Assembly: GCA_034670405.1 (NCBI GenBank)
Contig: JAXDDX010000033.1
Coordinates: forward strand, 4,118,501-4,182,500
Source: Hoplostethus atlanticus
Lineage: Eukaryota > Chordata > Actinopteri > Trachichthyiformes > Trachichthyidae
Direction of reading: 5' to 3'
Length of the DNA stretch: 64,000 nt
The notes under the pieces were generated by a model that did no database searches, was not told the DNA's origin, and was given only the letters and a program-made list of their open reading frames with translations. This document shows, piece after piece, positions 24,130-35,680 of the stretch (the stretch's first letter is position 1; each line of letters opens with the position of its first letter). The translations under genes and the position numbers were made by a program.

Positions 24130-26149
24130 TGCGCACGTGTCAAAAAGATCACAGGAGAAAGCTGACCTGGGTGCAGCAGTGGTCTGTTTGATTACGACTC
24201 TTCCGCCAGTCCTTGCTGCACATCAAACATCCCTGAGTGGTCGGGGTGGCATGAAAGATACAGCAACTCTCCAATTATAATGGGAGAGGATGCGTGCTGC
24301 GTGAGTGCATTACACTATTTTCTGCTTTCAACGGGAATAATACCGCTGGCATCGAGGTTCTGTGAGGCTCGTCGACGCAAAACAACAGAGTACAAAAGAA
24401 AAATGGACAAAATGTGCTGTCGTCCTTCATGTGACATTGAAGCGCTCACGTCCTCCTAATGAAACTCAGTCATGTGAACTTTCGTCTGATGATTCATCGT
24501 TACCAGAGCATTTTGTGCATGTGCTCTAAATGTACCCACTGACTCATGAGTTTATTTGCAAATAACAATTGAAAACAATCTGCAGAGAACTTGTGCAACA
24601 GGCAACAGAACCCGTTAAAAAAGATGATCAAGTAACCAGCGTCAAGACAAACACCTGTATGCTTTCTTTACTCAGCGATTCCAACTCTGAAAGTGGCGGA
24701 TGAGAGAGTATGTGGCTCACACTGGTGTATGATGAATGAATCAATTCACCAATAAGAGTTAAATGTAAGGAAATCTGCATCTGAACAGACCCTGTGCAGC
24801 AGACAACACAGCCCGTAAAGAAGAACGATGCTTTTGGTAAGTAAAGAAAGTGCCTGACAGGTTGTTCACACTGTGAAGTATTTCTGGCTACATGGGAAAA
24901 CGTGAACAAAGGTCCAGAGCTTTCCCCTGGGCAGCAGACTTTAGGCAGCAGAGCACAAGATCCATTTAGGTTTTTTCCACCACTTTGCCTCCCGTTGCTT
25001 TCGCTGTTCAAACGACAAGCACTCGGCCGGCGAGGCGACATTAAGTTTTAATCTGAGCGTGATGCATGCTTATCATTCCTGACAGGCCAAAATGAGCTCT
25101 CGTCATCGGCGGCCGCGGAGCGAAACAAAGCAAAAACAAAAGAGCAACGGTGCACTTTTTGCCGTCGGCGCTGTGCACAACGTAACGGCGTGATCTTGCA
25201 AAGCTTTCTCTCTCAGTTATAGGGAAATATTATGACTGTTGCCGGGCTGTTTGATTGGATACACACACTTAAGAAAGAAATGGGAAGTGATTAACAACTT
25301 GTGCATGTGTGCTGAGGCTGTCAACTGCTATTGGCCATGGTGCCGCCTGACGATGCCTTAATGGGCACAATTACATTAGAAGGGAGGGAAAAGAGGCTCG
25401 CTATCAGGCACACAAGCACTATCTAATGATCTCCCAACATAAAAGCACTTCAAATACCTAATTCTTCAATTAATGCCTTTCTGGAATTATACTATTGAGG
25501 GAAATCAAATTAAAATTACGTAATAATATGGAATCAACACGGGCTGCTGAACACTGAGATGCAGCTATAAATGCGTTGACTGTGAAAACAGAGTGATTCA
25601 TTTTGATGGTAAAAATCAGCAATCATAACTGTTATTGATGCTCCAAGGCCTGATAAACTGTATGGGGAACAGTTTGAGGCAACGTAGACGGGCAATTCTG
25701 ACAATAATCATGCCATTACATTTATTCCCCTTAGGCCACAGTGTTATCAACATTTTGTAATTTTGCTCCGGTTGCCAAGTCTCATCGCAGGTAATATTCA
25801 GCAAATAACCCAGAAAAGATTTGCTCACGACGTACGCTCTTCACAAGATGAAACTTGAATCGTCTTCATGGGGAAATGAGGTTGTTGCAGCAGCAAATAA
25901 TAACAGGATGCAGCAAAGAAGAGTAGAGCTGAATTAAGAATATAACATGCAACTAAAACGTGTTGAGTAGGAGTGTATGAATGAAAAGTATGAAAAAAAG
26001 AATGAAAGTATCAGTAGAACATATTGGGACATGAAATAAGTGAATATAAGATATATGGGATATATATAACAGATAGAAATGAGAGTATGAATACAATCTG
26101 ATATTGTATTCACCCTCCTTCAGTCACAGAGAAACCATAGTCTCCTCCT
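24130..26149. other. No gene seen; unique sequence
   Basis: Contains the CNE candidate at 25.3-25.5 kb. A 137-codon minus frame at 24628-25041 is unrecognised. Confidence 0.55.
25320..25540. other. Candidate conserved non-coding element
   Basis: Unique, repeat-free, AT-rich sequence with several homeodomain-type cores (CTAATTCTTCAATTAATGCC; TTACATTAG). Its texture resembles vertebrate developmental enhancers, but conservation cannot be seen from one sequence. Confidence 0.2.
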
Positions 26150-26360
26150 CCTCCTCCTTCTGGCTACTGAGGAGCCTCAATGGGGCAATCGGAGGTTAAG
26201 TGCCTTGCTCAAGGGCACTCAACGGCGTTTTTTCTGAAGAAGGAGAGAGTTTGTCTCATTCACTTCACTGACCGAGATTCTCCCAGTCAGAATTTGAACT
26301 GTGACCCTCTGGGCACGAGCTCACTCCTCCGACCGTGAGGCTGCCGCCGCCCGGCTCCAC
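26150..26360 (-). mobile_element. tRNA-derived SINE, copy 4
   Basis: The minus strand reads GCAGCCTCACGGTCGGAGG as a degenerate A box, GGTCACAGTTCAAATTCTG as B box, then GAGTGCCCTTGAGCAAGGCA followed by CTTAACCTCCGATTGCCCC. This is the best preserved copy of the body motif in the window and anchors the family assignment of the other three. Confidence 0.7.
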
Positions 26361-29300
26361 TGAGTCAGACGATGCCGGTGTACCAGGACCTTCAGGGGAG
26401 AGTGTGACGTGGTCAGCAGAGCAAACTTGGAACTGGACGGTTCAGTGTGTAGAGAATAACTGGAAGGCTGCTTTGTTTCAGTAATGATAGGCACTCAAAA
26501 CAAAATACAACCACAAAACCACAACCCAGCTCACCACTGGCCACAAAACGTCACTCATCACTCAAAAGCCGATTTCAGGCAGAAGATGGGCTTTGGGCAA
26601 GTCCACACAGGGACACAGACAGACACAGACAGGATAACGATCATGTGTAATACATCACGTCACAAAATTAATGACTAAAATACTTGTTGATGAAGGCCTT
26701 TTTTCAATTTCGGTGAAGAATATTTATGACAAGTAAATATACTACGACATTATCAGAATCAGAAACAGGTTTAGTGCCAAATATTTTTTCAGAGTGTGGG
26801 GTACGTTTGATTTACTGGTCAGAGCGGGACGGCTCGCCTGTCTACACTTGTTATGTATGTGTGTGTGTGTATTTGGTGGGGGGGGGGGTGGGTTTGGTCG
26901 GCCTGTCAATCACCGTCATATAATTTGAGCGGAACTATAGAAATACATCATGTAGGATTTGAATGAAATGTTTCTGACAAAAAAAGTGATTAGGATTTAT
27001 GAGGTTGAGCGAGTTCAAAAACACAAAAACAGGAAAATGTTTAAATGTTGCAAACGTAATGTACACTGAGAGTTTTTTTATTTAAGGGAGAACTGTTGAA
27101 GCCTGTTTAATCAATAAGCCAAGACTAAAATCTGACTAGGACGTATATATCCCAACCTTTAACTGGAAGGTTCACACCTCCGACCGTCCTCCCCCACTAG
27201 CGTTCCCCTGAGGGAGACTAAACTGGGCCAGACGGGCCACAGCGAGCTGCCTTGTGATGTCACATGAGAGACAGGTGCATGTGTGCTACTCTGCAGGACA
27301 TTCATACTGCACAATCCAACAATGATCAGGAAGTAGCTGCTCTTACGTGCTTTCTCATGTATGTACACTAGTGTGAGGAACACACACATGCATCGGTAAC
27401 TGTTGTACAAAAGCCATAAAATCGCTGATGGCGTTCAGTCTGATTACAGGCACTTCAGAGATGCCAGTGGTACTTGGCAGCCACAACGCTATCATAACCA
27501 TAATAACCTCTGGTGTTATTGCTACATCACCATGTGTGCTATGTGGCAACTGAATACAGGAACGAAATTCCTACAAAAAAAATAAATAAATAAATAAACA
27601 AGATGCAATGGACTTTTATGGCTCATCATCGAGGAATAACCATTTCCACCAAAACACAAAACACAATTATAATCAAAGAATGATCAAAGAAAACAATCAA
27701 AGACTTCGGAGTGACGTTCCTGTTACCTGTGTGCAATGCGTCCTAACAGGTTCCTAAAGCGTGCACGGTGTCTTTGCTGAGAAGTGACCTGTTAGAGTGA
27801 GAATGCTGCAATTAAGTAGGTTAAACACAGTAATGCCTGAGGCCTATTTGCCTTTCATGCCAAGTTGATCTGATTAGCTGGGCTAAATCCAGGGACCTCC
27901 ATACTCTCCTCACAGGCACCCTGGGAGCAACACCCTGCAATAAAGAAGTAAATGTGCTGTTCATATCCGCTGACAAGACTATATGTAGGAGGCCCATGGG
28001 AATAAAGAGCTGCATCTCTTTCATGCTAGTGAAATCTTCACAGGCTCTCTGGGAGAAATACCCAACAACAAGGAACTAATATGCAGAGGATTTCACTCTA
28101 AAACGCTGCATATCCATGTTTACCTTCAGAAATGCTCGAAATTCATCATTGTAGAGTTAAAAATAAGAGATGATTCCATCCTAAAAATAGATGCTAACTC
28201 AAATATCGTTTCCCCGACATTTTATTTACATGCCAACAATCATTTTGCAAGAGGAGATGCTGTAATGCTGAAATGATGGACATCTCATTCATGTAGTTCA
28301 CATCTACAGACAAAACTGCAGGATGTGCCAGAATTGCTGTGTCCAGGCCTCCGAGCCGCCGGGGGCCCTGCATCAGGGAGATCCAGTGTGCGATTGTACA
28401 CCAGGCAGTACGGTAGAAGTCACACAAGCAGATTATCTTGCTGGCTCCTGAAATGTCACTGATGTCACGACCTCTAATCTCGTGGGAACTTGCACGATCC
28501 AGCATGAATCGATATGTATTGATATGCACATTGATGCTGCGTGTATTCTCATGCACACAAAAAAACTAAGATAAAAACACATTTGAGTAAAGACATGGCT
28601 GGAGAGGCCCGGTCAACATGGGCTGAACACTTTTCAGTAGAGCTGCAGGTGAGTAGGCTCCATCAGGGAGAAGGTAATGGTAGTTAGTGTAGTTAGTTGC
28701 ATTCACTGTAGGACAAATTATTATCCCTGCATTATTATCATTGATTCTTATCATTTTTATAATATCAGGACCGTCCAGAAATCAGGTGGCAAATATCTAA
28801 CAGTTTGACGTGAGTCGATCGGTGTGGTTGAATGTGTCGCCACAGTAAGTGAGACCTCGCCCTTCCTTGTCTGAAACTGTGTTGTGGTCGGCTTCACCGC
28901 GCGCAACAACACCAACACAGATTAAAGAGAAGAAGACGAAGGGAGGGAGGGGTAGAAGAGTCTTTTCCTTTATTGCAAACAGTGGCTCTGCTGTGCTTCA
29001 GAGAGTCAACAGACAGCCAATCACAGCACAGATTCAGACAAGGGTGGGGCCTTTACAGTAATCAATGAAACGTAAGGAGATAATGGCCCGGCGCTGAGCT
29101 TGCCCCTGTCAAAACCAAACGAAACTTGAGCACTGAGGGGAAAAGGCTCGGAGAGTGCACAGCATGTGTGTGTGGCGAGCGAAGTTTGCGTACTTAAATA
29201 TGGATTTCTGCTCGCAAGCTGTAATATTGCTCACCAAGACAAAGTTCCTTCTCGCACAACAGCTGTTACTACACGACGTGCACGCCGAAGACGGTGTGGG

Positions 29301-32300
29301 CGGTCCTCTTGCTCATGCTCACACCGTGCATCTTATTCTCATGGTTTTGTAGTATAGTTTTGTCATGGAAATGCCACCAAAATCTGTTTTTTCCCCCAAA
29401 GTGTGTCTATTGATAACAATCATTAAAGCACGTTTCAGGAATTATTCTTTATTAAAGATTCAGTTTTTTTTAGCAAATTGTAGGAACACCAAACTAATAT
29501 CGACTAATACTGCAAACCACATCTCCTTTGTCTCGAGGCTGAAATCCTCCTTTAACTTGTTATTTAATCGGTGAAATCAATAAGTTCCCTTCGCTTTCAC
29601 CTGATTGGCCTATTTTACGGAGATGATCCGTGTTTATTTTCTGAGACAGCGACAGGAGAGATGAGAGGGAAAGAGGATGCCAGGCGACGTGTCGGTGCGA
29701 GACGCAGACTAAAACCCTGCAACATCACAGGTCTTATGCATTTCAGCCCCCTGAGTCACGGAGCGCCCAAGCTGTGTATTTAATTTTTAATCGCTTCCGA
29801 TGGGAATGAGTCATCAGAACAGTCTTCTTTCTTGCAAAATCTGGATGGTACATACATATGGGCTGAAGCTTAACTATAAGAGTAAGATAGCTACATGACG
29901 CAATTAAAGAGGCGATCTCACACTGCACACACACCCTTAAAGACACACACACACAGTAACACTTCCAACTACTGATTGATGACAGCCGCCTCCCACTTCT
30001 TTTCCTCAGCGTCTATCATCTCGTCTCCCAAATCCACCAGGAGCAGCACTTTATCAGTGATGTGTCTGTGCTTTCACACCAAATTGGGTTACGTTCTCAC
30101 CCGGCGCAGGTCGCTGCCACTCCAGAGTGCTCTCGTTTTTTTTTCGGAGCGAGGCTTGTGTGGTCCTATTAGGGTCAAATGAACATCAAAAACCCAGGAA
30201 AGAGGGGCGTAAAACGTACGTCGTCATATGTATTATGGATCATTCTGCAAGATGGAGACATCCGGCTTTGTATTTGAAGGGTTTTATTCCACGCTTCGTA
30301 TCCATTTGGAAAATTGTTAGAAATGAATTTGTCAATATTAACAGTGCAATTACTATGTAAGCAACGGCCTTGGGCTGTTTGGCCAACAACTTCAATAGTA
30401 CTCCATGAGGGCTTTCTCTTTCATAGCGGCAATCATTTTCTATGGTTCCAGTTTTTTCAAGTGGTAGGTATCTTATTTTGGAATGATCCTCTTCTTTTAA
30501 TGTGGAACTGCATCACATCCCTCGTCTCTCATCTTCCTGCCCCCCTGTAGCTAATGAAGCAAAAACGAACCTAAAGAAAAAACCTGCATGTGTACTTTCA
30601 ATTGTTCTTACAGCACCGAAACTCCTTCCAAACCTGCTCCAAGGCTGAAGAGATATATTCAAAAATATTGTTTTTGTGTCCATTGAGTTTTTTAAATGCC
30701 AGGAATTAATGCTCAACGTCTCAAGTTGCTCAAATGCTCAAGTTTTATAAACAACAGCAGCAGAGTCCAAGACGGATTTCCCCATTGGGACAATAACGAG
30801 TATGATATAGAGAAAAACAAAGTACCCTGTCTTTTCTTTTCTCTTGCCTGTCATGTGAGTGTAATATGCTGCTAACCAGCATACGTCAAGGCTTACGGGG
30901 CTTGCTCTTAAGCCCCTTCATCCACGGCAGGCCGGCGCCGCGGTGCCTTCTCCCCACGCCACCTGGGACCAGCTCATCACCGGCGTCCATCTTAGCCGCT
31001 TCCACTCACTGTGCCTCTAAGCCCGGATCAGGGGTCAGGTTACACAGCGAGGACCTGCTGAGCCTATAGCGTTCAAAATGGAAGGTCAAGGCGAACGGGA
31101 AACTCACCGAGACCGTCCCGCAACCAAAAGGTCACAGGTGTTGTTCCCTGGAAAAAGCCAATGTGTCCATCCCTGTTAAAGTGCCCATGAGCCGTGACCT
31201 CTATGAGGCGATCTGGTGGAACGTTTTCTGAAACCGACCAACAAAAAACAAGGTGCAACACCGAGACGAAAATATCAACTCTCCATTCACTACTCTCATC
31301 TACAGGGCAGGAACAACGGAAGCAAAATGGGAAGGAGCTGCATGTTGAGCTGCAAGATTTGTTTACTGTTCATTTATTTCATCATTTATTAGCGGCAGTG
31401 AGCATTTCCACGGCCACAGGTTGAATGTCTGTGTTGTGCTGTGTGAAAAGCTTCATCTCAGGAGGAAAATTCAATAGAAGATACTTGAAGCTTTGCAACA
31501 GACACACATGGAGAGGTACAAAACAGACCTTCCTTGTGGTGCGTCTGTTTTGTATTGTTGTGGTGATGCTAGCTGGGTAATATCACATCCATATAGCCAC
31601 ATAACACAGTATAACTTCACATATAAAGTGGTACAAATGAATAACTGTGTGATGCTAACGGGCGTTCAGCAAGACTGGAGGCACCACTAGTTAGCTGAAC
31701 CCTCCCAGTACCGGCGTGGCTTGTGGGAACCAATCAGTGGTGATTAGTGGCTCTTCCTGATGTTTTATCTCCTCCCCCCTGACCCCGAGAGGGAGTCTCC
31801 AACAGATGAGGGTCTCATCTTAAGGCTCTAAATTTAGACTTAAAAAGGGGCTTAAAGGAGAGTGTTAAGGCAGTGATTAAATCAGTACTGAGGACTTTGT
31901 CAGTCCACTTCATTTATCTTGATTAAGTGGAGTATTTTTCACCGAGTATTTCCAATATATCTTGACACGACCAAGTTTCAGTCATGGGAGGGTTTTCCCT
32001 CACCTCCTTTAATATACGGATGTACATGCCTACATATACATGCATTAAAAATAGCAGCCAGTCAGTGATGTGATGGATATGATGCAGTTTATATTATATA
32101 ATTGATCATTACTGGTTGTCAATGGGAAGCCCTTGACTTGAATTGGAAATGTGAACCTCTAGTTTTAGAGGCCAAGAATAAAATAAAACACTGAAACTTT
32201 CTAAAATATTTGAAGATATTGAATATCGGCAGCTTCAATACAAAAATATTGATATCAGCCTTAAAAAACCTGATTGCATTATGGTCCCCTTTTAACCGTC

Positions 32301-32849
32301 AACCCTTTTTTGCACTGATGGTCTTTGGACCCCCATAGGGTCCTGGCCAGCCCCTTGCTCCCCCATTTAAAAATCCTAAAGTCTCTATTGGCATTTTAGT
32401 GATTTTATTTATATTCTAAGGTGCATGCCTGCCTCAATATCTACAAGAGGAGAGATTTGGCCATATTATGCCAATAGCTGTCTACTAGTTTTGGTTAGGA
32501 AAGTGCAATGTTATTATTATTATTACATTTGTAAAGCTGTTTTTAGTATTCTTATGCAGTAAAATTCAGGTTGCTCTGGCAGTCTATAGGATCACCTATA
32601 TGAAAGCTCGAGAAAATTGCTTTGCTGTCCAATTCGTTCCTGCCGCTGATGTCGGACAGGGCTTTGAAGGGAATCCTATTTAGAAAATAATTCAATACAA
32701 ATGGATCCGGCATGGAGCCACGGTGTACACACACCCTGCTAATTTAAACCACACAAACGTACAGAGGATGGTATTAAACACCATTTATAAAGTGGCCTGC
32801 TTTCCACAGGCAGGAATTCCATGATAAAGGGGATGAAAATACATTGATC
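26361..32849. other. No gene seen; long stretch with few repeats
   Basis: Only short simple repeats. The 120-codon minus frame at 28194-28556 has no recognisable domain. 27905-27975, 28035-28085 and 28295-28325 share short similar wording (CTGGGAG.AA.ACCC; GTTCA.ATC...GACAA.ACT) and may be remains of an old local duplication. Confidence 0.5.
27576..27600. repeat. (AAAT)n short tandem repeat
   Basis: A short A run followed by four AAAT units and AAAC. Confidence 0.9.
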
Positions 32850-33215
32850 TATTTAAAGTAATAATCTATGACATTCGTATAAATACATTCTGCTACTTTC
32901 TATCAACGACTGATCTAACACAATAGTGATTCAACCTATAGTCATGAAAGCTTTTACATTTATACAACCGGTGTCAGGTAGGTATTTGCTGGGAAAAATC
33001 CTCTGGTGCACAGGAAGTGATGCGTGGTTTGTTTGGAGTAAACAGAAGAAGAACTGGGTAGTTAGCATGAGCAGCGGTAGCCAGGAACAGACAAAGAAAA
33101 GAGCGCCACCTACAGGCACTCAAACTCCATCAACAGAGAATCCAAGGAAAGAAAAAAAAAAAGACACTGTTTGATTGACAGGTGATCTCTGAAACACCAC
33201 AGCAACAGTCAGAGT
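32850..33215 (+). mobile_element. Unclassified element family F, copy A (single minisatellite unit)
   Basis: The segments CACCTACAGGCACTCAAACT, AACTGGGTAGTTAGCATGAG and TTTGATTGACAGGTGATCTC are shared with the copies at 51.95, 53.4 and 61.1 kb. Only one diverged unit of the 15-bp repeat follows (GAAACACCACAGCAAC). An open frame of 82 codons at 32926-33174 is chance: it is not kept open in the other copies. Confidence 0.6.
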
Positions 33216-33385
33216 AATATTGCACAGGAATTCAAGTGTAAGTGGGAGGTATCAATACGTTGATCAATTTTAACAGTTAGTTGGTAGGGTGTCTCCTTGG
33301 GTAGTTGGGGTGATCTCTACTCTTTAGGGTGCAGTGTACCAAGTGACACAACGAGGTAGTGGGCAGATTCAATTGGTAATGAGGC

Positions 33386-33424
33386 TACACACACACACAC
33401 TCACACACTCACACACACTCACAT
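33386..33424. repeat. Imperfect (CA)n with CACT interruptions
   Basis: CA units broken by three CT steps (ACACACTCACACACTCACAC). Confidence 0.9.
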
Positions 33425-33748
33425 GCTGCGCCACACTTCAGAGAAATCACTGCAGCCCTATAACCAAGCCATGAGACGGTGGAATTTTTGGATATTTTCA
33501 AACAACCCTGCTCTTGTTTTGAAAAATATCATGACCACTGGCACTTCTGATGCACAGAGAGTCTCATAAGTGGGTATTAATGTTAATAAGACATAAATAG
33601 CTGCATGGTCCAATCCGATGGGAATGCAGGCAATTTTTCACCTGAGAGGTAGCGAGGTGATTTGTATTCCCCCGACGCTCCCCTCCAGCCTCGGCGTTTT
33701 TTGTCAAGTCTGGGTTTAATTCAGGAAAGCTCCACTTAATTCTTAAGC

Positions 33749-33907
33749 AAATAAAAGTTATAAATATTACATCGGAATAGTATACGAACAGGCCTAAAAC
33801 TGCTTAGCTGATTTTTGTGCTCACGGGCATCGTTGGTACAAATAAAAGTTATAAATATTGCATTGGAAAGTATACGAACAGGCCTGGAAACGCTGAGCTG
33901 ATTCTGC
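33749..33907. repeat. Direct tandem duplication, period 91 bp
   Basis: 33749-33817 and 33840-33907 share AAATAAAAGTTATAAATATT, AGTATACGAACAGGCCT and GCTGATT with about a dozen differences. Two units only. No repeat family recognised. Confidence 0.85.
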
Positions 33908-34719
33908 TGCATATCGCCGGTTCTCATGAGTCACAGCCGACTGAAGCTCCTGGTTAACTGGATTAACAGGGACTGCTTTTCATTTGGTTTTAGTCATTAA
34001 TAAAAACACACCGGGTGTCTTCAGGAGCACTTTAGTAATTTGTAATCAACATATCCAGGGGATATATGAAACATTATTCATTAGGATGTTTTTTTTTCGG
34101 AGGAGGTTCGGATGACTTTAATGCACTGAGATTTAATCAGCGAAGACTAATTTAATGGCAGTGAGTTATTAAATACCACAATCTGATGTTAATCTGCCTT
34201 TTAAAACCATGCACCGTACAGGGTGGAGTTTTTTTAAATTTCTATTTAGTTTGTATTTTTTTGTTCCAGATCCAGAGATTCATGGCGATCATGTAGAAAT
34301 ACACACGTTACTGTTATTTCATTTTTATTTTACAATAAACAAGCAACTAGTCAATAATCATTGAAGCATACAACCAACAGGAAAGATGATTTATCACTGT
34401 CATTTGATGTGGTTTCTATTTGCAGCCAACCTTGGTTGAATGCAAATACATCTACGATGACTTTTTACTTTTGAGTACTTTTACAATAAGAGTCATGTAA
34501 TAAGATATTGAATTAAATTAATAGATGAAATGATAGGCAGAAGGACAAACTGACAAAGCTGCTTTTGACATCTGGCTCTGCAGGCGATCAGGGCCATTCA
34601 AAAGTCAGTGCATTCATCCATCATAGTCACGCTGACATCAAAGCAGGAACGACGGCAGAATTAAAAAGGCAATCAACAATTTTGTTCTAATGGATTTTAA
34701 ACAAGAATAGTAGCGGCTG

Positions 34720-35680
34720 AGCAAATAATGTCTAAATATATAAAGGAACAGAGGCTGCTGTGGTGTGGATGTAGGTCAATCCAGTAACCTTCTCAGTAAA
34801 AGTGAACAGTGTGATCAGGTAGATTTGTCTCCAAATGTAGGTGTGAACTGTCTTGTCTTTAGCCCTAGTCTACGGTGGCCGACAAGGACAAACGTGCTAC
34901 AACGGCCCAAAACATTTCCAGAAAAACGCTGCATATCCAGTCAACACAACGGAAGTTCTCCAGGCCTCCACCGTACCAGTCTCTACTCCAAAACTGTGAT
35001 GGGGGGCAGGGTTGCAAAGCCAACCGCGAACAACCAGGGTTTCAAAAAGCTATTCTGAAGGCGAATAGCCACTAAATCTGCGTGAACAGACAATGGGAAG
35101 GGAACACAAAGGCGAAAAGGGAGAACTAAAATAATTCCGAGGTGCCCCTACAAGGAATAGAACGCTGAACGGAAAACAACCCACTACGGGCGATAGTCTC
35201 TTGAGAAACTAACGGAAAACTACCCTAAACAGGCGACAAAATTCCCCGAAAGAAAAGAGACAAAAGAGAATAGAGCAGAGTCAATAGACTTTCTTTAGAA
35301 AGCGAATGAGAGCGTACCAATACCGGCCAAGTGTAGTGTAAACTGACACTGAAGCGCTGAGCGCAGGGAGAGGCCGGTTTATAAAGGGCCTCATTACCGG
35401 GATGAGCGGCACCTGGTGTTAAAATGGTGAAGGGGGGAGATCCAAAGGGACCACCGCCCCCAGTGGCTGAGTCAGTTACTGCACCATGACAAAAACACTG
35501 AGTTGGCGCTGGAGAACTGTTAGCTAGCCAACTAGCCAGCAGGCTAGTTTAGTTACTGTTAACATGGGACTACTAGCCACTGCTAACGCTAGCTGCTACT
35601 AGATACATTAGCTAGTGTGCTAATCAGACAGTGATGGTTAGCTGACCAGATGCTTAGCTAGCTAACAAGCTACATGATCT
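34720..35680 (-). repeat. Dispersed repeat family E, copy 2, with a 640-bp insertion
   Basis: 34720-34872 is the reverse complement of the 3590-3740 part of copy 1 (GCAAATAATGTCTAAATATA; GTAGATTTGTCTCCAAATGT; GTCTTTAGCCCTAGTCT), and about 35515-35640 matches its GCTAGC-rich part (CTAGCCAGCAGGCTAGTTTA; GGGACTACTAGCCACTGC). About 640 bp not found elsewhere in the window (34873-35512) separates them and would be the inserted or replacing element. The inserted piece has no recognisable coding sequence. Confidence 0.5.

Noticed and set aside
32926..33174. 82-codon frame in element copy A
   Set aside because: The other element copies do not keep it open.
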